DNA of 34,260 nucleotides from Candidatus Gastranaerophilales bacterium (GCA_944322705.1 CALUPR010000006.1:1-34260), one strand, 5' to 3'. Positions 8,275-16,614 are shown, numbered from the stretch's first letter. The notes: a model not told the origin generated them from the letters alone. Program-made: numbers and translations.

Positions 8275-8304
8275 AAAAAATGCGGCAACTCCATGTTACC
8301 GCAT
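8275..8304 (-). terminator. Rho-independent terminator after the TpsB gene, abutting bioD
   Basis: On the minus strand ATGCGGTAAC and GTTGCCGCAT pair (10 bases, one G-T) around a 5-base loop, followed by a T6 run. It lies 28 bases past the TpsB stop and only 21 bases before the bioD start codon. Confidence 0.75.
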
Positions 8305-8331
8305 AATTTTCATAATTCAACCTTTTTTCTA

Positions 8332-10317
8332 TTATAATGAGCCGCCGCCGCCATCATAGAAGTAATCATAGTGTCTTACGTCGTCATAGTTGTTGATGTA
8401 TTCAGCTTCAACATTCTTCTGGAATTGTGTTTTCGGAGCAGCAGCCGTACTTCTTGATGCAAGTAGAGCATCAATATTCGGAGCAAGTGTTAATTCAAAG
8501 TGGAAACGTCCCATTTTACTGTATGGTTCGTTATAGTTGCGAATTAGCGGGAAGCCCCAATATAATCTTGCGCTTAAATCTGCAGGTAATTGAATTCTCA
8601 ATCCCATACCGAGTGATGCTGCAAAATAGCTTCCGCCCATGTAATCTTCTGAGGCTGCAGGGAATATACCGGCAGTGTCCGCAAATACTGCACCTTTAAC
8701 ATATCTGCCGATGAAAGGAATTTTTTCGCCTGATCTGGGGCTTGTAATTTCTCTGGGCAAAATCGGGAACATCAGTTCTCCGCTGATGAAATATCCGTTT
8801 TTACCTATCATCAAACCTTCAGAATAACCTCTCACTGTTGCCAAACCACCTGTTTGCATCTGGTCAAGGTAAGGTATTTGTTTGTCACCCGGTACAATTT
8901 GGTAATTACCTCTTAACTGACCGATAATACCATGAGAAAAATCATGTAATCTTACAACACTTCCGCTGTATTTAAAGTAATTGTTATCGCGGTCGCTGTT
9001 GAATATCGGGAATGAATAGTATGCATCCTGATTTAAGTACCAAATACCGTATTTAGTATCTTTTCTCAACATCAATGCAACTTCTGCTGAAGTAACGTTA
9101 TCAACATTTTTTAATACGTCACCGTAACCCGGGAAAATTAAGTCAGAAAAAGTTCTGGCTCTTTTGTAGTTTAATGCACCATATGCTTTTAATTCAAATC
9201 CCGGTTTTCTTATAATCGGCTGCATATAGTACAAAGAATATTGATATGCATTACTGCCAAGTCCCCAATCTCTATACGGACCATATTTGATATCGGCAAA
9301 AGTTGAGGAGAACATAAAGCCTACACGTCCGTCATGTTTATTTACAGGAATGTTATAATCAAAGAACGGGCTTTGTGCACCTTTAGAAAAATATGAACCT
9401 AAAGACATCCTGTCACGTCTGCCGAATAAGCTGTCGGCATAAATCATGGCACCGCCTCTAAGGCTTCCTGTATTGTAACGGCCTGCATTATCAAATATAC
9501 CCATTACGTGGAAAGGAAATGTTTCGTCCGCAACAACTTCAACATCTGTAGTACCCGGTTTTTGTCCGGCTTTTAAGTTTGCGGATAATTTTACGCCTTC
9601 GTTATATCTGTTGAAGTCCAAGATATCTTTTTCAAGTTCAACAATATCAAACAAATCACCTTCTTTTTGAGGTAATCTGTCTGTGATATATTTATCTTTT
9701 GTCCATCTGTTTTCTTGAACCGTAATGCTTCCGATGCGGCTTTCCGTTAATGCAATATATATATTGCCATTTTCAACTGTTTGTTCCGGCAAGAACGCTC
9801 TTGCTGTTACAAAACCTTTTTCAGCGTATAAGTTATTTATGCTGTCGATAACCTTTTGAATATCTTCAATAAATACATTTTTGCCGACAATAGGCTGTAC
9901 AAGGTTATTAATTTCTTCTTTTGTCAGTATTTCTGACGGCGCAACTTCAACAGAATTAACAAATACTCCTTTAGTATTTAATTCTTCGACTGTTGCCTGT
10001 TGCATTGAACCGCCGTTATAATTTTGAATAACCTGATTTTCTTTATTTCCGGGGTTTTCTTCTAACTGTTTTTTTCTTTGATAATATTGATAATCCTCGT
10101 TGCGGGAATTATCTTGAAACCTGTCTTTGAGATAGTTTGTATCATGCATTTGGTTCATACCGCCCTGCATTCCGGCTTCTTGTATCATCGTTGGCGATAT
10201 TGTTGCTCCTCCAAACGGATCTGCTTTAGCGGTGTTATTAGCTGAAGATAGTGCAAAGGCAAGACACATGCACATAATTGTACTTAAAATATTTTTTGTT
10301 GAATTAATCTTTTTCAT
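8332..10317 (-). CDS. TpsB/ShlB-FhaC-type outer-membrane transporter (POTRA plus beta-barrel)
   Basis: This 661-residue protein has a signal peptide (MKK..., about 1-32) and a Gln/Asn/Tyr-rich low-complexity region (about 40-110). A POTRA domain of the two-partner-secretion type follows (about 117-197, with EDIQKVIDSINNLYAEKGFVTARAFLP). Next come a ShlB-like region and a C-terminal barrel (about 265-615) with the diagnostic TVRGYSEG motif (about 494-501). TpsB proteins are usually 550-600 residues. Here the excess is the low-complexity spacer and a tail of about 45 residues after the last recognisable strand, ending GGGGSL. No TpsA exoprotein is next to it, so the cargo is unknown; a BamA/TamA-like role cannot be excluded. 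ATG follows AAAGGTGA. A good promoter gives it a leader of about 145 bases. Confidence 0.85.
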   Translation of the reverse strand: MKKINSTKNILSTIMCMCLAFALSSANNTAKADPFGGATISPTMIQEAGMQGGMNQMHDTNYLKDRFQDNSRNEDYQYYQRKKQLEENPGNKENQVIQNYNGGSMQQATVEELNTKGVFVNSVEVAPSEILTKEEINNLVQPIVGKNVFIEDIQKVIDSINNLYAEKGFVTARAFLPEQTVENGNIYIALTESRIGSITVQENRWTKDKYITDRLPQKEGDLFDIVELEKDILDFNRYNEGVKLSANLKAGQKPGTTDVEVVADETFPFHVMGIFDNAGRYNTGSLRGGAMIYADSLFGRRDRMSLGSYFSKGAQSPFFDYNIPVNKHDGRVGFMFSSTFADIKYGPYRDWGLGSNAYQYSLYYMQPIIRKPGFELKAYGALNYKRARTFSDLIFPGYGDVLKNVDNVTSAEVALMLRKDTKYGIWYLNQDAYYSFPIFNSDRDNNYFKYSGSVVRLHDFSHGIIGQLRGNYQIVPGDKQIPYLDQMQTGGLATVRGYSEGLMIGKNGYFISGELMFPILPREITSPRSGEKIPFIGRYVKGAVFADTAGIFPAASEDYMGGSYFAASLGMGLRIQLPADLSARLYWGFPLIRNYNEPYSKMGRFHFELTLAPNIDALLASRSTAAAPKTQFQKNVEAEYINNYDDVRHYDYFYDGGGGSL

Positions 10318-10403
10318 TTATTCACCTTTAAAATTTTAAATATATATATTTAAATCAGGTCAAAAATTTTTTTGCGTTAGGAGCCGAAATTATCTTCACT
10401 TTC

Positions 10404-10437
10404 TTAATTTTTATTAAATTTTGTTAATAAAAATTAA
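10404..10437. repeat. Perfect AT-only inverted repeat in the TpsB leader
   Basis: Arms 10404-10417 and 10424-10437 are exact 14-base inverted repeats with a 6-base loop. They lie between the TpsB promoter and its start codon, so the transcript could fold there. The arms are AT-only, so chance is not negligible. Confidence 0.6.
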
Positions 10438-10469
10438 TCTTTTTACAAAATTTATTATGACCTGTTATT

Positions 10470-10498
10470 ATTATATAGAATATAGCGGTACTTGTAAA
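10470..10498 (-). promoter_or_regulatory. Promoter of the TpsB gene
   Basis: On the minus strand TTTACA (10493-10498), a 17-base spacer and TATAAT (10470-10475) form a strong sigma70-like promoter. Transcription would start near 10463, about 145 bases ahead of the ATG. Confidence 0.7.
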
Positions 10499-10575
10499 GA
10501 ACTTAATAAAAATATCAATCTTTATATGTACCATTATTTACAAAAATAGTATAGGTAGTGTATAAGGGAGAAAAT

Positions 10576-11037
10576 ATGAACAACAAATTTAAGTTTTTAG
10601 CAGTTGCACTTAGTGCTTTTGTAATTGGAATTGCTGTAAATAATTTTGCTATGTCTGATGTGCCTTCAAAAATTGCCGTTGTTGATGTGCCGCAGGTTGT
10701 CGGAGCTTCTTCACAGGTAAAATCGTTAAAAAAGGAACAAGAAGCAAAAGCAAAAGAACTTGTTGCATTTGTAGAAAAAGCGAGAAAAGAAATTGCAGCA
10801 ACTACTGATGTTAAAAAGAAACAGTCTTTAGAAGAAAAATATAATAAAGAATTGAATAATAAAAAGGCTGCAATGGATAAAAATTATGCATCTAAATTAT
10901 CCGCTATTGACAATACAATTTCCGCTAAAATTACAGAACAAGCAAAAGCCGGCGGTTATGATATAGTTCTGGCAAAGGGTGTTGTTTTGTACGGCGGTAC
11001 TGACATAACAGATGCCGTAAAAAAAGCTGTTAAATAA
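10576..11037 (+). CDS. OmpH/Skp-family periplasmic chaperone-like protein
   Basis: This 153-residue protein has an N-terminal signal or anchor helix (about 1-25, FKFLAVALSAFVIGIAVNNFAM). IAVVDVPQVVGASSQVK follows, the typical OmpH strand in place of the usual VDxxxVxxxxP. A long Lys/Glu-rich coiled coil (about 50-115) comes next, then a C-terminal YDIVLAKGVVLYGGTDITDAV, the conserved end of the family. Skp trimers hold unfolded outer-membrane proteins in the periplasm. Its place divergent to a beta-barrel transporter fits that job, but the link is inference. I use ATG 10576 because AAGGGAG lies just upstream; the frame also opens at a GTG at 10558 that lacks such a site. A bidirectional terminator follows. 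Confidence 0.87.
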   Translation: MNNKFKFLAVALSAFVIGIAVNNFAMSDVPSKIAVVDVPQVVGASSQVKSLKKEQEAKAKELVAFVEKARKEIAATTDVKKKQSLEEKYNKELNNKKAAMDKNYASKLSAIDNTISAKITEQAKAGGYDIVLAKGVVLYGGTDITDAVKKAVK

Positions 11038-11051
11038 GCTTTTTTCTGATA

Positions 11052-11089
11052 AAATAAAAACTCCCGACTAATTCAGCCGGGAGTTTTTA
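11052..11089. terminator. Bidirectional terminator between the Skp-like gene and the hydrogenase operon
   Basis: AAAACTCCCG and CGGGAGTTTT pair around a loop of about 11 bases, with A-rich sequence on the left and T-rich on the right. It ends the plus-strand Skp-like gene. Read the other way, it lies about 30 bases past the stop of the hydrogenase gene, so it serves both convergent units. Confidence 0.88.
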
Positions 11090-11120
11090 TTTCGTTTTTA
11101 TTATTTATTGCATTTTGAAT

Positions 11121-12872
11121 TTATACATCCTTATAAGACCCTGTAAATCGGTTTGTATAAACTGTATGCAGTAATTCATGCGCTTTATGGGAATTTGGAT
11201 GTTCCAAATATTCCTGATAAAGTTTTTGAATTGAAGGGTTCATATGAGATTTTCTCTGAGGTAATTCGGCATCTTCTTTATAAAGTCCCTGAGCACGTTC
11301 TTCTTTAATTTTGCTGTCATTGCAGCTTACGGGTTGTCCGCCGCCGTTAATGCAGCCGCCAGGGCACGCCATAACCTCAAGCATCTGAAATTGTGCTTTA
11401 CCTTCTTTAATTTCTCTGATTGATTTTTCTGCTTCTTTAAGAGTAGATACAACCCTTACAACAAGTTTTGTTCCTTTAAGATCAAGTTCAATATCTTTAG
11501 AACGGTTTGAAGTCCCTCTCATTTGTTTAATATCAACATCTTGAAGTATCTCACCGGTTGCAAATTCATAAGCAGTACGCACAGCAGCTTCAGCAACTCC
11601 GCCTGAAGCTCCGAAAATTGTTCCTGCTCCGGAATATTCGCCAAACGGTGAATCGTGATCTTCTGGTTCAAGTTTGTCAAAATTAATACCGGCTTCTTTG
11701 ATCATTCTGCCAAGTTCCTGAGTTGTTAATACATAATCGGTATCAGGACGTCCGTTATGTGAAAGCTCAGGTCGCTTGCATTCATATTTTTTCGCAGTAC
11801 ACGGCATAATGCCGACTATTACGAGATTTTCACGTTCAATATTAAAATGTTTTGGAACTAGTTCTGCAAGAACCGGAGATAACATTGACATAGGTGACTT
11901 GCAGCTTGAAAGATGGTTTAACATATCAGGATGCTGATCTTCCATATATTTCACCCATGCAGGGCAGCACGAGGTAAATAAAGGCAAGTTTTGTCCGGAT
12001 TTCAATCTTTCAAGAAATTCGGTCGCTTCTTCCATAATTGTTAAATCTGCAGAGAAATTGGTATCAAATACGAGATTAAATCCGATTTTTCTGAGTGCTG
12101 CATTCATTTTTCCTATAGAATTAACACCTGGTTTCAGACCGAATATTTCGCCTATTGCCACTCTTGTTGCAGGTGCCATTTGAACTGCAACCGTTTTTTG
12201 AGGATTTGTAATTTCTGACCAAACCTGTTCAACATCGGATTTAATGGTTAAAGCGCCTGTCGGACAAACAGCGGCACATTGACCGCAGTTTACGCAATCA
12301 ACTTGTCCCAGAGGTCTTCCGTTTATCGGCTGAACAACAGTTTTAGAGCCTCTGTTTGCAAAACCTAATACTGAATGACCTTGAAATTCAGTGCAGGCTC
12401 TAACGCAGGCTCCGCATAAAATACATTTATTTGGATCTCTTACTATAGAAGGACTTGAGGCATCTATCAAATGGTATTCCGCAAGATCTTTGTCAGGATA
12501 GCGGATGGTTCTGATTCCGTATTCTTCTGCGTACTGCTGCAATTCACAGTTCCCTGATTTTTCGCAGGTCAAGCAGTTTCTGTCGTGGTTTGCAAGAAGC
12601 AGTTCCAGAACAGTTTTTCTGATTCTTCTTGTCTTTTCTGTATTAAGATGTATCTTTAAGCCATTTTCAGGAGGCATTGTGCATGAGGATTGAATGCCTC
12701 TGCCTTCAACTTCTACAACGCACATTCTGCATGCCCCGAAAGATGTTAAATCAGGGCGATAACAAAATGTAGGAACATTCATTCCTGCTTTTCTGATTAC
12801 TTCAAGAAGATTTGGTTCATCAGTAAATTCAACTTCTTTTCCGTCTATAAATAGTGTTTTTTTATCTGTCAT
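11121..12872 (-). CDS. hydA: [FeFe] hydrogenase catalytic subunit (HydA/HndD type)
   Basis: This 583-residue protein carries the H-cluster and should make or use H2 in the cytosol. Domains in order are: a [2Fe-2S] ferredoxin (C37, C48, C51, C64); the His/Cys cluster site NHDRNC..C....C (about 95-109); two [4Fe-4S] sites (CILCGACVRAC near 150-160; CVNCGQCAAVC near 193-203); then H-cluster motifs L1 TSCCPAW (C302/C303), L2 MPCTAKKYE (C358) and L3 EVMACPGGCINGGGQP (C503, C507). All H-cluster ligands are present. Length matches the NADP-reducing HndD and trimeric HydA subunits. It is the last gene of a three-gene operon; 101 bases with a repeat-like segment separate it from hydB. AAGGAA precedes the ATG. 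The maturases HydE, HydF and HydG are not in the window. Confidence 0.95.
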   Translation of the reverse strand: MTDKKTLFIDGKEVEFTDEPNLLEVIRKAGMNVPTFCYRPDLTSFGACRMCVVEVEGRGIQSSCTMPPENGLKIHLNTEKTRRIRKTVLELLLANHDRNCLTCEKSGNCELQQYAEEYGIRTIRYPDKDLAEYHLIDASSPSIVRDPNKCILCGACVRACTEFQGHSVLGFANRGSKTVVQPINGRPLGQVDCVNCGQCAAVCPTGALTIKSDVEQVWSEITNPQKTVAVQMAPATRVAIGEIFGLKPGVNSIGKMNAALRKIGFNLVFDTNFSADLTIMEEATEFLERLKSGQNLPLFTSCCPAWVKYMEDQHPDMLNHLSSCKSPMSMLSPVLAELVPKHFNIERENLVIVGIMPCTAKKYECKRPELSHNGRPDTDYVLTTQELGRMIKEAGINFDKLEPEDHDSPFGEYSGAGTIFGASGGVAEAAVRTAYEFATGEILQDVDIKQMRGTSNRSKDIELDLKGTKLVVRVVSTLKEAEKSIREIKEGKAQFQMLEVMACPGGCINGGGQPVSCNDSKIKEERAQGLYKEDAELPQRKSHMNPSIQKLYQEYLEHPNSHKAHELLHTVYTNRFTGSYKDV

Positions 12873-12892
12873 TTTGTTATTCCTTATATTGG

Positions 12893-12972
12893 AAGCCCGG
12901 AAGCTCAGATGTCAAGAGGTCAGGCTATTATCAGTAAATTGCTTGCCGTCTTGCCTTCCTGACTTCTGATCT
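12893..12972. repeat. Intergenic repeat-like segment with TAGCCTG core (copy 1)
   Basis: On the minus strand a purine-rich arm (GAAGATCAGAAGTCAGGAAG...) leads to TAGCCTG (plus 12921-12927) and a pyrimidine-rich arm (ACCTCTTGACATCTGAGC). The same layout and core recur at 19946-20037. It sits inside the hydrogenase operon between hydB and hydA. Confidence 0.4.
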
Positions 12973-12973
12973 T

Positions 12974-14836
12974 CTATTCTAATACTATTGCCTTGAACGG
13001 GCAGTTTTTCATACATGCTTCACATTTAATACATTTAGATTGGTCAATATGGTGAGGATGTTTAATTGTGCCTTCAATTGCACCGACAGGACAAATTCTT
13101 GCACATTTAGTACAGCCTCTGCAGGCAGATTCATTAATAACGATTTTTTTCATTGCAGTGCAAACCCCTGCAGGACATTTCTTATCTCGAATATGTGCAA
13201 TATATTCATCTTTGAAGTATTTTAATGTTGAAAGAACAGGATTTGGTGCTGTTTTCCCAAGTCCGCAAAGGGAGCCGTCTTTAACAGCCTGCGCAAGTTC
13301 TTCAAGTGTATCTAAATCCTTCATTTCACCTTTTCCTGCAACAATTTTTTCAAGAATCTTAAGCATATTTTTAGTTCCTTCACGACAAGGAACGCATTTG
13401 CCGCAGCTTTCGTGCTGAGTGAAGTTCATAAAGAATCTGGCAACTTCGACAATACAAGTTTTATCGCTCATTACAACCAGACCGCCTGAGCCTACCATTG
13501 CACCTGCTTTGATTAGATTATCGTAATCCATCGGGATGTCAAGATGTTCTTCTGTTAAGCATCCGCCTGACGGACCGCCTATCTGTACAGCTTTGAATTT
13601 TTTGCCGTCCCTCATTCCGCCGCCAATGTCAAATACTATTTCTCTCAAGGTTGTTCCCATCGGAACTTCAATAAGACCTGTATTATTTACTTCGCCGGTA
13701 AGAGCGAATGTTTTTGTGCCTTTAGAAGTTTCTGTTCCCATAGAGGCAAACCAATCAGCGCCTTTCAAGATGATTAAAGGTACATTGGCAAGTGTTTCGA
13801 CGTTATTAATCAAAGTCGGTCTGCCAAATAATCCTTTATTCGCAGGAAATGGCGGTTTCGGTCTTGGCATTCCGCGTTCGCCTTCGATAGATGCCATAAG
13901 AGCTGTTTCTTCACCACAGACAAATGCTCCTGCCCCTTCTTTTATATGAATTTCAAAGGAAAAATCACTTCCCATTATATTTTTGCCGAGATAATTCCTT
14001 TCTTCTGCATCTTTTATAGCTTTTCTTAAACGTTTAATGGCAAGCGGGTATTCTGCTCTTACATAGATATATCCTTCATCTGCACCTATTGCAAAAGCAG
14101 CTATTGCCATACCTTCAAGGAGTTTATGCGGATCACCTTCCATGACGGATCTGTCCATAAAAGCTCCCGGGTCACCTTCATCACCGTTGCAGACAACATA
14201 GGATTTTCCGCCTTTATTGGCAGCCGTAAATCTCCATTTGCGACCTGTGGGAAAACCACCGCCGCCTCTGCCTCTTAATCCTGATTTCTCAATAGTTTCT
14301 ATAACACCATCAGGGTTGTTTTCTTCTATAACTTTAGCTAATGCCTCATATCCTCTGACAGCAAGAGCTTCATCAATGCTTTCTGCATTTATGTTTCCGC
14401 AGTTTGCAAGTGCAGTTCTTGTTTGTTTTGCGTAAAAATTAATATGAGCGTCATCCTGAACATGTTCATGTGTTTTAGGGTCAACATATAGAAGTCTTTC
14501 AACGGGTTTGTTATTTTTTATATGGCTTTCATATATTTCTTCAACGTCTTTTTCTTTGACTTTTACATACGTTACATGTTTGTCAGGAATAGCAACAAGA
14601 ACTCCCTGTTCACAGAAGCCGTGACAGCCTGTCGGAACAATTGTCATTTTATCGTAATCAGTCATAGTCGAAACATCTGCTCCGAGTTCTTTAAATTTTT
14701 CTATAACTTTTAAAGCACCGTTTGCAACACAGCCTGTCCCTGCACATACAAGGACTCTTAATCCTTGTGATTTAACCAGTTCGCGTGCTTTTTTTTGTTC
14801 TTCTTGTATATTTATATTTAATGCTGTTTTTTCCAT
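12974..14836 (-). CDS. hydB: [FeFe] hydrogenase NAD(P)-binding flavin subunit (HydB/HndC/NuoF type)
   Basis: This 620-residue subunit passes electrons between NAD(P)H and the iron-sulfur chain. The N-terminal thioredoxin-like [2Fe-2S] region is visible (CAGTGC near 32 and TGCHGFC near 69). The NuoF core follows with GLRGRGGGGFPTGRKW and NGDEGDPGAFMDRSVMEGDP (FMN/NADH sites), AFVCGEETALMASIEG, and a [4Fe-4S] site, ESCGKCVPCREGT plus SLCGLG. The C-terminus adds two [4Fe-4S] ferredoxin sites, CRGCTKCARICP and CIKCEACMKNCP. That full set is typical of HydB of trimeric, often electron-bifurcating hydrogenases, rather than of plain NuoF. The ATG overlaps the hydC stop by one base, with GGAGG just upstream. 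Bifurcation with ferredoxin is inferred from subunit architecture. Confidence 0.94.
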   Translation of the reverse strand: MEKTALNINIQEEQKKARELVKSQGLRVLVCAGTGCVANGALKVIEKFKELGADVSTMTDYDKMTIVPTGCHGFCEQGVLVAIPDKHVTYVKVKEKDVEEIYESHIKNNKPVERLLYVDPKTHEHVQDDAHINFYAKQTRTALANCGNINAESIDEALAVRGYEALAKVIEENNPDGVIETIEKSGLRGRGGGGFPTGRKWRFTAANKGGKSYVVCNGDEGDPGAFMDRSVMEGDPHKLLEGMAIAAFAIGADEGYIYVRAEYPLAIKRLRKAIKDAEERNYLGKNIMGSDFSFEIHIKEGAGAFVCGEETALMASIEGERGMPRPKPPFPANKGLFGRPTLINNVETLANVPLIILKGADWFASMGTETSKGTKTFALTGEVNNTGLIEVPMGTTLREIVFDIGGGMRDGKKFKAVQIGGPSGGCLTEEHLDIPMDYDNLIKAGAMVGSGGLVVMSDKTCIVEVARFFMNFTQHESCGKCVPCREGTKNMLKILEKIVAGKGEMKDLDTLEELAQAVKDGSLCGLGKTAPNPVLSTLKYFKDEYIAHIRDKKCPAGVCTAMKKIVINESACRGCTKCARICPVGAIEGTIKHPHHIDQSKCIKCEACMKNCPFKAIVLE

Positions 14837-15330
14837 TAGTTTTCCTCCTTCATAATTGTATCAAGCACTATAGTGATAGCGTCTGATGTCATTTGAGGAT
14901 AAACTTTATCGTTTATAACAACTACAGGTGCAAGCCCGCATGCTCCGAGGCAGCTGACAGTTTCTAAAGAAAATAGCCCGTTTTCACTTGTCAGTTGACC
15001 TGCCGGTATATTTAATTTTGCTCTTATGGCATTAAGAACCGGCATTGAACCTCTAACGTGGCACGCTGTTCCGTCACAAACCTTTATTTCATATTTCCCT
15101 TTAGGTTCAAGGGAAAATTGTGCATAAAATGTTGCAACTCCAAATACTGTTGCGGGTGACAGCCCTTCCATTTTTGTTCCGATATAAATCATTGCTTCTT
15201 CAGGAAGGTATCGGTATGATTCCTGAACTTTTTGTAAAATCGCAATCAGGTTAGATTTGTTATAGTCATAAGAAGCCATAATTTCATCTAACTTTGATGT
15301 GTCAATTTTATGAGGATTTCCTACACTCAT
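14836..15330 (-). CDS. hydC: [FeFe] hydrogenase [2Fe-2S] subunit (HydC/HndA/NuoE type)
   Basis: This 164-residue thioredoxin-like subunit carries one [2Fe-2S] cluster. A helical N-terminus (LIAILQKVQESYRYLPEEAM) is the NuoE helical bundle. The cluster ligands are in CDGTACHVRGS and SCLGACGLAPVV, at family spacing. Length equals known HydC proteins (about 160). I use ATG 15330, six bases after AGGAG, instead of a TTG at 15336. It is first in the operon hydC-hydB-hydA, with hydB starting on its stop codon. This order is the standard one for NAD(P)-linked trimeric [FeFe] hydrogenases. Confidence 0.94.
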   Translation of the reverse strand: MSVGNPHKIDTSKLDEIMASYDYNKSNLIAILQKVQESYRYLPEEAMIYIGTKMEGLSPATVFGVATFYAQFSLEPKGKYEIKVCDGTACHVRGSMPVLNAIRAKLNIPAGQLTSENGLFSLETVSCLGACGLAPVVVINDKVYPQMTSDAITIVLDTIMKEEN

Positions 15331-15370
15331 CTCCAACTCCTATGTATATGTATTGTTTAACCCCGATTGT

Positions 15371-15401
15371 ATTATATATAAAAAAGGTAAATAAAGTACA
15401 A
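15371..15401 (-). promoter_or_regulatory. Probable promoter of the hydCBA operon
   Basis: On the minus strand TTGTAC (15396-15401) and the -10-like run TATATAAT (15371-15378) are 17 bases apart if TATATA is used as the -10, or 19 for TATAAT. It lies about 40 bases before the hydC start. Confidence 0.45.
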
Positions 15402-15445
15402 TCTTAACAATATTTTCACACAAAAGTTCTTTTAAAGCAAGTTTA

Positions 15446-15892
15446 TTACTTATTTATTCCTCTTAAATCTTTCACCATACTTTCAATTTTTCTGTAAAAA
15501 TTCCTTATAAAAGAGTCCTCATGTGATTCTGCTATAAATTTTCGAACAAATTGTGTTTCATCCTGAGTTTCATAAACTCTGTAGTCTGTTCGGTTATATA
15601 AATAATTTTTAGAAGTTTCAGCGGGTATAAGTGATTGTTGTTGTTTATTGTTATGTAAATCTGTTACAGTAACGAAAAGTTTATTTGAGACTTTTTCCTC
15701 TTCTTTGCCGGTAACTAAATCACTTAAGATATGATCGCCGTTATAAATATCAATATTTACCTTTTTATGACGAGCATAATTTTCCAATCCTTTTTGTGCG
15801 GTTAGTATTTGACCGTAAGAATCCGTTGGCAGATTATAACCGTGAATTTTTACATGTTTTAATTGGGAGTTGAATATCGCTTTTATTTTCAT
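15446..15892 (-). CDS. Hypothetical protein, 148 residues
   Basis: I do not recognise this protein. It is soluble, with no signal peptide or membrane helix. The first half is beta-prone (MKIKAIFNSQLKHVKIHGYN, then VNIDIYNG and NKLFVTVTDLH). The second half is charged and probably helical, rich in Arg, Asp, Glu and Phe/Tyr, and ends KIESMVKDLRGINK. A good site, AAAAGG, precedes the ATG. It lies between the hydrogenase promoter and nth on the same strand, with gaps of more than 70 bases on both sides, so it is probably its own unit. Codon use looks like that of its neighbours. Confidence 0.7.
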   Translation of the reverse strand: MKIKAIFNSQLKHVKIHGYNLPTDSYGQILTAQKGLENYARHKKVNIDIYNGDHILSDLVTGKEEEKVSNKLFVTVTDLHNNKQQQSLIPAETSKNYLYNRTDYRVYETQDETQFVRKFIAESHEDSFIRNFYRKIESMVKDLRGINK

Positions 15893-15969
15893 ATCTTTTT
15901 CCTTTTAGTTTTTATTTTAATATATAAAGAGAAATTTTTTTGCCATTTTATAACAATTTATTAAGCTGT

Positions 15970-16614
15970 TTATACTAGTTTTTTACAGTAATCGTTTATA
16001 GGGCATTCGTTGCACTTAGGATTTATTGGCTTACAAACATTTTGACCATGAGTTACTAGCAACGTATTTATATCAAGCCAGTATTTTTTAGGGAGCTTTT
16101 CTCTCAGAGCAAATTCTGTTTCTTCAGGAGTTTTTGTTTTAACATATCCCAAACGATTACAAATCCGGTGAACATGCACGTCAACACATATTGCAGGAAT
16201 ATTAAAACCTTTAGCAAGAACAAGATTAGCAGTTTTTCTGCCCACTCCGTTAAATTTTATAAGTTCTTCTATTGTATCTGGCACTTTATTATCAAGTTTC
16301 TCTACAATAATTTTTGATAATTCAATAATTTGTTTTGCTTTATTTTTGTAAAATCCGACAGGGTAAATTGCTTTTTCAAGTTTTTCAACATCGCAATAAG
16401 CAAAATCTTTCGGTTCCCTGCCTATTTCAAGCATCCTTAGTGTCGCAGGATAAGTTGTCAAATCGTTTGTTCTCAAGCTCAAAATACACGCAATTAACAC
16501 CAGATAAGGATCTCTGAACTCTTCCATAAGCTGAACAAATTCACGTCTGGGCTGTTTGGCATTTATAAGGTTTTCAATTATTTTGTCAATATTAACATCA
16601 GTTGTCTGTATCAT
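15970..16614 (-). CDS. nth: Endonuclease III (DNA base-excision repair glycosylase/AP lyase)
   Basis: This 214-residue bifunctional glycosylase removes oxidised pyrimidines and nicks AP sites. The helix-hairpin-helix is FNGVGRKTANLVLAKGF (about 121-137) with the catalytic lysine K127. The catalytic aspartate is in VDVHVHR (D145). The C-terminal [4Fe-4S] cluster has C194-x6-C201-x2-C204-x5-C210, the exact family spacing. I chose ATG 16614, which follows AAGGGA, although the frame opens at 16635. It then overlaps the end of lpxK by 17 bases, so translation is likely coupled to lpxK. Confidence 0.93.
   Translation of the reverse strand: MIQTTDVNIDKIIENLINAKQPRREFVQLMEEFRDPYLVLIACILSLRTNDLTTYPATLRMLEIGREPKDFAYCDVEKLEKAIYPVGFYKNKAKQIIELSKIIVEKLDNKVPDTIEELIKFNGVGRKTANLVLAKGFNIPAICVDVHVHRICNRLGYVKTKTPEETEFALREKLPKKYWLDINTLLVTHGQNVCKPINPKCNECPINDYCKKLV

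Noticed and set aside
8265-8305. BirA operator upstream of bioD
   Set aside because: TGTAAC and GTTACC are inverted, but the spacing is about 20 bases and the known TTGTAAAC-type half-sites are not matched; the hairpin explains the pairing better.
13068-13949. Long open frames (116 and 137 codons) on the plus strand inside hydB
   Set aside because: They are exact shadows of a clearly coding gene, have no domain pattern and no ribosome site; they arise from the codon use of hydB.
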